Assembly (NCBI GenBank): GCA_027022125.1
Contig: JALVZI010000283.1
Coordinates: forward strand, 1,552-9,870
Length of the DNA: 8,319 nucleotides
Direction: 5' to 3'
From: Anaerolineae bacterium
GTDB taxonomy: Bacteria; Chloroflexota; Anaerolineae; 4572-78
The notes under the pieces were generated by a model, which worked only from the letters and a program-made list of their open reading frames with translations, searched no databases and was not told the origin of the DNA. Positions 1-4,432 of the stretch are shown one piece after another. Made by a program: the position numbers and the translations under genes. Within the stretch, counting starts at the first letter, position 1, and each line of letters starts with the position of its first letter.

Positions 1-636
1 ATTTTTGCGCGGTTCCAGTGTGCCCACACCCAGCACAAAATTTTCGGGCAGATTGTATTTTCGGCGCACCGCCGCCCGCACCGATTCATCGGTGACGGGG
101 TGGAATCGCGGCTCGACGCCCGCGCCCACCACCGAGATTTTCTCGGCGGGCACATGCAGCAATTCCTGCAAATCGCGCCCCGTGCTTTCCGAGTCTGCCA
201 GCACGTGCGCCGCGCGCGACACGCTTTTCGGCACGACACGCAGCAGCCACTCGCGCAATTTGGGCAGCGCGCCATCGGGATGTTTCATAAACGATAAATC
301 GTGGACGGTCAGCAATCCCGGCGCGGATGCCAGCGGCGGCAAAACGAAATCGGGCGAGTGAAACAGGTCGAATTTGCCCGCCCAGCGGTCAATCCACAGC
401 GGCAAATTGGCGCGATGCCACAGAATGGTCAACCACCGCTCGGAAAGGGGCAGGGTTTTCACGGTGAAATTGTCGGGAAAGGGGGGAAGGTTAGCCAGCG
501 GTGAATCACTGCTGACCACCAGCGTGTACCGGTGCGGCGAATCGAGTTTCGCCAGCGCGGAAACGATGCCGCGCGTATAGCGTCCAATGCCGGCGCGCTG
601 TCGCAGCGCGGGGGTATACCAAATGCCGATGTGCAT
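1..636 (-). CDS. GT4-type glycosyltransferase, N-terminal 212 residues (truncated by window edge)
   Basis: Open minus-strand frame from the ATG at 634-636 to the window edge, 212 codons with no stop. The protein starts MHIGIWYTP, with a glycine-rich RAGIGRYTRGI at residues 14-24. It continues with FHSPDFVLPP (92-101), TVHDLSFMKHP (110-120), ADSESTGRDL (147-156) and ends in GVGTLEPRKN (203-212). This order is typical of GT-B fold family 4 retaining glycosyltransferases: N-terminal acceptor domain, then the linker into the nucleotide-sugar-binding domain. About 150-170 C-terminal residues, including the expected donor-binding E-x7-E motif, lie outside the window. The start is one base past the stop of the upstream GtrA-family gene, so the pair is probably translationally coupled; the Shine-Dalgarno is weak (CGGAT). 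Probable role: a cytoplasmic sugar transferase in surface polysaccharide synthesis. Donor and acceptor cannot be told from this part. Confidence 0.9.
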   Translation of the reverse strand, partial: MHIGIWYTPALRQRAGIGRYTRGIVSALAKLDSPHRYTLVVSSDSPLANLPPFPDNFTVKTLPLSERWLTILWHRANLPLWIDRWAGKFDLFHSPDFVLPPLASAPGLLTVHDLSFMKHPDGALPKLREWLLRVVPKSVSRAAHVLADSESTGRDLQELLHVPAEKISVVGAGVEPRFHPVTDESVRAAVRRKYNLPENFVLGVGTLEPRKN

Positions 637-637
637 T

Positions 638-1129
638 TTACAATCCGCGGTATGTCCACACCCGGTTCGCGCCGAAATTCCAGAAAAGCACAATGCCGAT
701 GGCGGTGGCTTTTGCCAACTGCACGGCAATGTTCGGCGAGAAATAGGTTTCGTAAAAATAATGGTCGGCAACAAAAAAGATGCCGGTATTGATGACCAGT
801 CCAATCAGGTTGACGATGGTAAATTGCACCAGTTGGGTGGTTCGGTTGCGCTGGCGCGATTCGGGAAACGTCCACAGCCGGTTCCAGATGAAATTGCTCA
901 AAATTGCCAAACTGGTGGAAATGATATTGGCAAAAATTTTCCCCTGCGGACTCGCCCATCCCGCCAGAAAAATCAGCGCGTTCAGCACACCAAAATCTAT
1001 CACAGAGCCAATCGCGCCCACAATACCGAATTTGATGAACCGCTTGATTTCCTTTCGCTTGCGGGGGCTATCCAAAACTGCGGTTAAAATACTCATCACA
1101 GAATTGCTCGCTTTTCCGTCATAGTTCAT
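638..1129 (-). CDS. GtrA family small polytopic membrane protein
   Basis: 163 residues from the chosen ATG. The soluble start is basic (SPRKRKEIKRFIKFG), followed by four hydrophobic segments: GIVGAIGSVIDFGVLNALIF, then the stretch beginning IFANIISTSLAIL, then FTIVNLIGLVINTGIFF, then AVQLAKATAIGIVLF. Segments two and four end in the family hallmark NF-x-x-NR-x-WT(F/Y): NFIWNRLWTF and NFGANRVWTY. GtrA-family proteins are thought to move or present polyprenyl-phosphate-linked sugars at the membrane, or to partner a glycosyltransferase. The glycosyltransferase gene directly downstream (1-nt gap) fits that. Start choice: the ATG at 1129 has GGGGGA four to five bases upstream. In-frame alternatives are GTG at 1159, ATG at 1144 and ATG at 1096, and the N-terminus before the first hydrophobic segment is poorly constrained. 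Substrate unknown. Confidence 0.9.
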   Translation of the reverse strand: MNYDGKASNSVMSILTAVLDSPRKRKEIKRFIKFGIVGAIGSVIDFGVLNALIFLAGWASPQGKIFANIISTSLAILSNFIWNRLWTFPESRQRNRTTQLVQFTIVNLIGLVINTGIFFVADHYFYETYFSPNIAVQLAKATAIGIVLFWNFGANRVWTYRGL

Positions 1130-1177
1130 TATCCCCCAAATCATCTTGACAAATTTCACGCTTTTGCCAACAACCTT

Positions 1178-1210
1178 CGTGAAACGTGATGCGTGAAACG
1201 TGATGCGTGA
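1178..1210. repeat. Heptad tandem repeat A (CGTGAAA / CGTGATG)
   Basis: The words CGTGAAA and CGTGATG alternate: 1178-1184, 1185-1191, 1192-1198, 1199-1205, then partial CGTGA at 1206-1210. The first 14-bp unit is repeated exactly, giving about 2.4 copies of 14 bp or 4.7 copies of 7 bp. The first CGTGAAA can also pair with TTTCACG at 1154-1160, a 7-bp inverted repeat with a 17-nt loop. Confidence 0.85.
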
Positions 1211-1216
1211 CGACTT

Positions 1217-1285
1217 AAGTTTGGGATAAGGTTTTCAATTCACAGATAGACATTATTATGCCCTGTGGGTACAAATTTTCACGGA
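1217..1285. repeat. Dispersed intergenic repeat, copy 1
   Basis: Positions 1217-1251 match 2896-2930 at 30 of 35 bases in the same orientation. After a divergent middle of different length, 1271-1285 matches 2941-2955 at 14 of 15 bases. Shared landmarks in order are GGATAAG, TTTTCA, CACAGAT and ATTTTCACGGA. This copy lies upstream of the minus-strand GtrA-family gene, and the other copy lies upstream of the minus-strand ligase gene. No coding capacity is evident. It resembles the CACAGAT-rich intergenic repeats of some large bacterial genomes, but I cannot assign a named family. Confidence 0.75.
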
Positions 1286-1325
1286 AAAAATAAAAATCTG
1301 TGTAAATCTGTGGACTATTTAATGC

Positions 1326-1338
1326 CTGAACAGTTCAG
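1326..1338. repeat. 13-bp perfect palindrome CTGAAC-A-GTTCAG
   Basis: Perfect inverted repeat of six base pairs around a central A. Its left part, with the flanking bases (CCTGAACAGTT), recurs at 3013-3023 in the other large spacer, again downstream of the dispersed element in the same orientation. It could be a small protein-binding site or part of a larger compound repeat. The sequence does not decide which. Confidence 0.5.
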
Positions 1339-1342
1339 TTAC

Positions 1343-1381
1343 GTTTCAATGTTCAATGTTTCAGGTTTCAAGTTCAAAGTT
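1343..1381. repeat. Heptad tandem repeat B (GTTTCAA-like, degenerate)
   Basis: Five consecutive 7-bp units, GTTTCAA, TGTTCAA, TGTTTCA, GGTTTCA and AGTTCAA, are followed by AGTT. All share a TTCA core in 7-bp register except for a one-base shift in units three and four. The array is more degenerate than the neighbouring ones, as expected for an older array. Confidence 0.6.
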
Positions 1382-1404
1382 GCACGCCGCGTTTTGCCCA
1401 ATCC

Positions 1405-1480
1405 ATTCGTAACTCGCTATTCGTAACTCACTATTCGCTACTCGCTATTCGTAACTCGCTATTCGCTACTCGCTATTCGT
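1405..1480. repeat. Heptad tandem repeat C (CGTAACT / CGCTATT / CGCTACT)
   Basis: Ten contiguous 7-bp words occupy 1408-1477: CGTAACT, CGCTATT, CGTAACT, CACTATT, CGCTACT, CGCTATT, CGTAACT, CGCTATT, CGCTACT, CGCTATT. Read as pairs they make five 14-bp units (1405-1474) plus a partial unit. There are no unique spacers, so this is not a CRISPR array. The right end overlaps the ligase coding region and contributes its final codons and TAG stop. Heptanucleotide tandem arrays of this kind (STRR) are known from cyanobacteria. Calling this the same class is inference. Confidence 0.9.
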
Positions 1481-2881
1481 TTTAACCAGCGTCATTAAAC
1501 CAAAAATGACGGCAATATGCAAATACATCCCCTGCACATAAAGGTTATCAAACAGGTTGTGGGTGTGCAAATAGGCAAAAATGCCGATACTGCCGACCAC
1601 CACCGCCCGCCGGAAACCGGCTGTGCGGCGCAGCCCCCACAGCCCGAAACCGATGACCCACAGCCACATTGCCACATACCCCAGTACACCGACCAGCCCT
1701 GCTTCCGCGCCGACATTCAGCAGATAGTTGTGCGCGTGCCCCAGCGCATCCGTCCAGCGCCCAACGGCATACGCGCCATACACGGCGGCATAATTGCCAA
1801 ACCCCACGCCGAACCACAGATGGTCGCGCCACATACCGCGCGCCGCCTGCCAGTGCGCCAACCGCTCGATGGTGGCAAAATTGGCATCGGTGATGGCGAT
1901 GGTGGACACATCGGACACGCCGATATACGGCAGCGCATCGGCGAATCGCTGTAAAATGCGCGCCGGAATGAGCGCCAGCCCGCCCATCGAAACGAAAAGT
2001 GCCCCGCCGATGAATGTCAGCGCGGCGGCAACCAGCCAGCGTCCGCCCATCAGCAGGATGGTGACGGCGGCGGCAACGGCAAATCCCAGCATGCCCCCGC
2101 GCGATTGGCTGGCAAACAGCCCCGCCAGCAGAATTGCCAGCGCCCCCCCCGACAGTCCCAGCCAAAAGAGCGACTCGGCTTTTTTGCGGCGAAATTCATC
2201 CACCGCCCACAGCAAAATTGCCAGCGCCAGCGGCGACACCAGCCCCAAATATCCGGCAAACGGATTCGGCTGGCGGAAAGTGCCATAAGCGCGCAAAAAT
2301 CGCCCGCCGAACAGCAAAAATCCTTCCGGTCCTACTTTAAAAACGAACTGATACAACCCGACTGCCGCTTCTGCCGTGCCTGCCAACAGCAGTGCGCCGA
2401 CCAACCGGTGCGCATCAGCGGCGGAAAAATTGGCGGCGATGAAAAGGTACAGCGCCAGCATTTCCAGCCATTTGGCGGTTTCGGAAAGGGTGGCGGAAAA
2501 CGACAGCGCGCCCAGCCAACTGACGGCAATCGCCGCCAGAAAAACGAGCAGCGGGTACAGCAACGGCGGGTGGGGAATGACGATTTCTCGCCGGGCAGCC
2601 ATCTGCATCAGCCACACACCGAGCATCAGTGCCAGCAGTCCTTCCATCACCCCCACATTCGCCCCGCCGAAACTCACCTGAAAGAGCGAACTGAATGGAA
2701 TGGCGAAAATCAGCGCATACAGTCCCAGTTTCGGGCGCACCAGCACCACCGTCACGCCGATTGCGCCCGCCAGCGCCACCGCCGCCAATTTCAGCGGCAG
2801 TATCGCCAGTGCAAACGCCGTCGCCGTGATGATGGCGGGCAAGGTGAGGGTGTGAAATTTGGGGAGCGGGAAGAATGCCAT
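1466..2881 (-). CDS. O-antigen ligase / Wzy family polytopic membrane protein
   Basis: About 471 residues from the ATG at 2881. A TTG at 2896 would add five residues; neither start has a clear Shine-Dalgarno. Numbering below is from the TTG. The protein is strongly hydrophobic, with roughly ten to twelve membrane segments. Family motifs are YGTFRQPNPFAGYL (204-217), SQSRGG (263-268), ERLAHWQAARGMWRDHLWFG in the large extracytoplasmic loop region (about 354-373), GVGFGNY (373-379) and HAHNYLLNVGAEAGLVG (387-403). The last is the core of the Wzy_C domain, with a conserved His in H-x-HN. Known members join or polymerise undecaprenyl-linked glycans outside the membrane. In a probably single-membraned host it would more likely polymerise or attach a wall polysaccharide than a true O-antigen. 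The last residues (TNSE) and stop lie in a heptad repeat. Confidence 0.9.
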   Translation of the reverse strand: MAFFPLPKFHTLTLPAIITATAFALAILPLKLAAVALAGAIGVTVVLVRPKLGLYALIFAIPFSSLFQVSFGGANVGVMEGLLALMLGVWLMQMAARREIVIPHPPLLYPLLVFLAAIAVSWLGALSFSATLSETAKWLEMLALYLFIAANFSAADAHRLVGALLLAGTAEAAVGLYQFVFKVGPEGFLLFGGRFLRAYGTFRQPNPFAGYLGLVSPLALAILLWAVDEFRRKKAESLFWLGLSGGALAILLAGLFASQSRGGMLGFAVAAAVTILLMGGRWLVAAALTFIGGALFVSMGGLALIPARILQRFADALPYIGVSDVSTIAITDANFATIERLAHWQAARGMWRDHLWFGVGFGNYAAVYGAYAVGRWTDALGHAHNYLLNVGAEAGLVGVLGYVAMWLWVIGFGLWGLRRTAGFRRAVVVGSIGIFAYLHTHNLFDNLYVQGMYLHIAVIFGLMTLVKTNSE

Positions 2882-2895
2882 TGCGGTTTTTGTCA

Positions 2896-2955
2896 AAGTT
2901 TAGGATAAGATTTTCAGTCCACAGATGGACACAGATGGACACAGATTTTCACGGA
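2896..2955. repeat. Dispersed intergenic repeat, copy 2
   Basis: Second copy of the element at 1217-1285, in the same orientation, matching 30/35 at its left part and 14/15 at its right end. The middle differs: here CACAGATGGA is repeated head to tail at 10-bp spacing (2920-2929, 2930-2939, then CACAGATT). Its left edge touches the alternative TTG start codon of the ligase gene, so it occupies the position where that gene's promoter or leader should lie. Confidence 0.75.
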
Positions 2956-2979
2956 ATGGATATTCAGCGCATAGTGTTT

Positions 2980-3001
2980 GCCTCGAACTAAAGTTCGAGG
3001 C
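2980..3001. repeat. 22-bp perfect palindrome (REP-like), ten-base arms
   Basis: GCCTCGAACT (2980-2989) and AGTTCGAGGC (2992-3001) are exact reverse complements separated by AA, forming a strong hairpin on either strand. It sits between the antitoxin gene and the ligase gene. No T-run follows on the minus strand (AAACACTATG), so it is not a canonical intrinsic terminator, though it could block transcript decay or read-through. Perfect, GC-capped, intergenic and compact, it resembles REP-type palindromes. That class assignment is inference. Confidence 0.75.
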
Positions 3002-3039
3002 GAGCGCAACGCCCTGAACAGTTACAAATTGTTTTGAGT

Positions 3040-3267
3040 TCAATTTGAGACGAATTCCGTTTCAATTGGGGAAAGCACATCACCCACCACGGCAGTTTTT
3101 TGCAATTGTTCAAGTTTCTCCCGCGCTGCGATAGTTGAATAATCCGGCGGAACCAGTTTGGCAATAATTTTCCCGCCATCCAAGATGATGAATGTTTTCC
3201 CCGCAGCCACTTGTTTCAAAAAGTTTTCAGGGTTACCGGTAAACTGTTTTACCAAAATTTTTTCCAT
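3040..3267 (-). CDS. Phd/YefM-like antitoxin, orphan
   Basis: 75 residues. The N-terminal half has the Phd/YefM pattern: a first beta-strand (EKILVKQF), a helix (NPENFLKQVAAGKTF), a strand and turn (IILDGGKIIAKLVPP), all expected for DNA-binding dimerisation. The C-terminal tail (REKLEQLQKTAVVGDVLSPIETEF) has the ...GD(V/I)LSP-x-E-x-E(F/W) look of antitoxin tails that wrap a toxin. In such systems the antitoxin neutralises a toxin, often a PIN-domain RNase, and represses its own operon. No toxin gene is present on either side: downstream is a non-coding spacer and upstream is the sugar-nucleotide enzyme. Its Shine-Dalgarno AAAGGAGG (3272-3279) overlaps the stop codon of that upstream gene, ten bases before the ATG, so the two are co-transcribed and probably coupled. 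Family membership is by pattern only. Confidence 0.75.
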   Translation of the reverse strand: MEKILVKQFTGNPENFLKQVAAGKTFIILDGGKIIAKLVPPDYSTIAAREKLEQLQKTAVVGDVLSPIETEFVSN

Positions 3268-3271
3268 TGCC

Positions 3272-3279
3272 CCTCCTTT
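3272..3279 (-). promoter_or_regulatory. Shine-Dalgarno AAAGGAGG overlapping the upstream stop codon
   Basis: On the minus strand the epimerase stop reads TAA, and its AA forms the start of AAAGGAGG, followed by GGCA and the antitoxin ATG. The strong ribosome site fixes the antitoxin start and places it ten bases after the preceding stop. Confidence 0.85.
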
Positions 3280-4228
3280 ACCTCACCGCCAGCCGCCGGG
3301 CGAAATCGGGGATGGTTTTGCGCAAGCCTTCGTCCAGCGAAACTTGCGGCTCCCAGCCCAGAACGCGGTGGGCTTTGCTGATGTCCGGTTTGCGCACTTT
3401 GGGGTCGTCTTTGGTGCGCTCATCTTTCGGTTGCACCATAATGATTTCCGAAGTGCTTTCGGTCACTTCCACCACTTTTTGGGCAAATTGCAGAATGGTC
3501 ATCTCCACCGGATTGCCGATATTGACCGGATACACTTCATCGGAATGCCACAGGCGGTAGATGCCCTCCACCAAATCGCTGACATAACAGAATGAGCGCG
3601 TTTGCGAGCCGTCTCCGTACACGGTGAGCGGTTTGCCGGTGAGTGCCTGCGCGATGAAGTTCGGCACAACGCGCCCGTCACCGAGCCGCATTCGGGGTCC
3701 ATACGTATTGAAAATACGCACGATGCGGGTATCCACACCGTGATAGCGATGGTACGCCATGGTCAGCGCCTCGGCAAAGCGTTTTGCTTCATCGTACACG
3801 CCGCGCGGTCCGATGGGATTGACGTTGCCCCAATAATCTTCGGTTTGGGGATGTACCAGCGGGTCGCCATACGCTTCGGAAGTGGAGGCGAGCAGGAAGC
3901 GCGCGCCTTTCGCTTTTGCCAATCCGAGCGCCTTGTGTGTGCCCAGCGCACCGACTTTCATCGTTTGGATGGGCAATTCCAGATAGTCAATCGGGCTGGC
4001 AGGCGATGCAAAATGCAGTATCGCGTCCAACTCGCCTTCGATGTAAATATATTCGGTCACATCGTGTTTGATGAATTTGAAATTCGGGTTGCCCGCCAAA
4101 TGGGCGATATTATCGGTGGAACCGGTGATGAGGTTGTCCATCGCAATGACTGTGTGACCTTCTGCCAAAAAACGGTCGCACAGATGCGAACCGAGAAAAC
4201 CCGCGCCGCCGGTGATGAGTACACGCAT
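3278..4228 (-). CDS. UDP-glucuronate decarboxylase-type SDR (UDP-xylose synthase family)
   Basis: 316 residues, full length for this extended short-chain dehydrogenase family. The Rossmann NAD site is GGAGFLG (7-13) with acidic D31 after the second strand (AMDNLITG). [10 protein letters not shown] (73-82), [12 protein letters not shown] (112-123), [20 protein letters not shown] (131-150) and [10 protein letters not shown] (171-180) closely follow the UDP-glucuronate decarboxylase pattern. Catalytic residues are T116/S117/E118 and the Y145-x3-K149 pair. R279 in DDPKVRKPD corresponds to the arginine these decarboxylases use with the carboxylate substrate. Reaction: UDP-glucuronate to UDP-xylose plus CO2 through a 4-keto intermediate, giving a pentose donor for surface glycan. 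A dTDP-glucose 4,6-dehydratase or other epimerase is less likely given SPASP and [10 protein letters not shown]. The start is fixed by AAAGGAG (4236-4242). It is divergent from the phosphate operon and followed directly by the antitoxin gene. Confidence 0.92.
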   Translation of the reverse strand: MRVLITGGAGFLGSHLCDRFLAEGHTVIAMDNLITGSTDNIAHLAGNPNFKFIKHDVTEYIYIEGELDAILHFASPASPIDYLELPIQTMKVGALGTHKALGLAKAKGARFLLASTSEAYGDPLVHPQTEDYWGNVNPIGPRGVYDEAKRFAEALTMAYHRYHGVDTRIVRIFNTYGPRMRLGDGRVVPNFIAQALTGKPLTVYGDGSQTRSFCYVSDLVEGIYRLWHSDEVYPVNIGNPVEMTILQFAQKVVEVTESTSEIIMVQPKDERTKDDPKVRKPDISKAHRVLGWEPQVSLDEGLRKTIPDFARRLAVR

Positions 4229-4235
4229 AAAGTTT

Positions 4236-4242
4236 CTCCTTT
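4236..4242 (-). promoter_or_regulatory. Shine-Dalgarno AAAGGAG of the epimerase gene
   Basis: AAAGGAG on the minus strand lies seven bases before the ATG at 4226-4228, optimal spacing, and fixes the start. Confidence 0.85.
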
Positions 4243-4261
4243 AACTATTGTTGTTGCTGAA

Positions 4262-4290
4262 ATTATAAGCCAATCCGCCAATTGGAGCAA
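4262..4290 (-). promoter_or_regulatory. Sigma-70-type promoter for the epimerase gene
   Basis: A perfect TATAAT on the minus strand (4262-4267) is preceded, after a 17-bp spacer, by TTGCTC (4285-4290), a weak -35 with only TTG matching. Transcription would begin near 4254, giving a short leader that carries the strong ribosome site. A weak -35 next to a nearby cluster of operator-like repeats could mean activator dependence, but that is inference. Confidence 0.6.
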
Positions 4291-4312
4291 TGCGGCAACA
4301 AAAAATTGTCTG

Positions 4313-4330
4313 TGTTAAATTTATTTAACA
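4313..4330. promoter_or_regulatory. Operator-like palindrome TGTTAAAT-TT-ATTTAACA
   Basis: Perfect 8-bp inverted repeat with a 2-bp centre. Its right arm contains the first TTAACA hexamer of the direct-repeat Pho-box candidate. Its left arm is the same hexamer in reverse (TGTTAA), facing the epimerase promoter. It may be a separate operator, or an inverted extra half-site of the same response regulator. Confidence 0.5.
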
Positions 4331-4376
4331 GGGTCTTAACCTTTTTTTAACCAATGTTTAAAAGGTTCTTTACAAT
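4325..4376 (+). promoter_or_regulatory. Candidate Pho box (four 11-bp-spaced repeats) plus -10 box of the pst operon
   Basis: TTAACA (4325-4330), TTAACC (4336-4341), TTAACC (4347-4352) and TTAAAA (4358-4363) start exactly 11 bp apart, one helical turn each. TACAAT (4371-4376) follows the last repeat by seven bases and fits a -10 box. The third repeat doubles as a poor -35 with an 18-bp spacer. Known Pho boxes bound by PhoB/PhoP response regulators are direct repeats with 11-bp period (in Bacillus, TTAACA-like hexamers with 5-bp gaps) that replace the -35 element. This arrangement in front of pstS supports phosphate-starvation control by an OmpR-family regulator, which is not encoded in this window. 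Confidence 0.8.
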
Positions 4377-4432
4377 CCACCGGTATGATGCGTATGGTTT
4401 TGAACAGTAAAAAAACAGAAGGAGACAATTTT

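Larger units (their letters stand above)
1130..1465. other. Repeat-rich intergenic spacer with no supported gene
   Basis: This 336-bp stretch lies between the GtrA-family gene and the end of the O-antigen ligase gene, both on the minus strand. I see no convincing coding frame, tRNA or structured RNA. Almost the whole spacer is repeats: two 7-bp-unit arrays inside it, a third entering from the ligase gene end, one copy of a dispersed 60-70 bp element, and a 13-bp palindrome, each listed separately. After the dispersed element there are two ATCTGTG words ten bases apart (1296-1302 and 1306-1312) that are inverted relative to the CACAGAT word at 1241-1247. No clear intrinsic terminator (GC hairpin plus T-run) is seen for the ligase gene, and no convincing -35/-10 pair for the GtrA-family gene. 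Confidence 0.7.

Noticed and set aside
459..959. Minus-strand open frame spanning the glycosyltransferase/GtrA junction
   Set aside because: It is out of frame with both real genes and has no family pattern. The two genes it overlaps have hallmark motifs and a clean 1-nt junction.
1146..1151. TTGACA on the plus strand as a -35 element
   Set aside because: There is no matching -10 at proper spacing and no plus-strand gene downstream. It lies within or next to the GtrA-family gene start region on the other strand.
1405..1480. Possible CRISPR array
   Set aside because: Units are 7/14 bp, contiguous, with no unique spacers and no cas genes nearby. It is a simple tandem repeat.
2105..2908. Long plus-strand open frame (267 codons) opposite the O-antigen ligase gene
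   Set aside because: The translation is glutamine/arginine-rich low-complexity text with no domain pattern, typical of the complement of a hydrophobic GC-rich gene. The minus-strand frame has clear Wzy_C motifs.
2980..3001. Intrinsic terminator for the epimerase-antitoxin operon
   Set aside because: The hairpin is strong but no T-run follows on the transcribed strand (AAACACTATG comes next). It is listed as a REP-like palindrome instead.
2988..3179. Toxin gene partner overlapping the antitoxin
   Set aside because: The 63-codon minus-strand frame overlaps most of the antitoxin in another frame, has no toxin-like motif and no ribosome site.
3602..4318. Plus-strand open frame (238 codons) opposite the epimerase gene
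   Set aside because: No recognisable motifs. It runs across the epimerase start and promoter, while the minus strand carries a full catalytic SDR protein.
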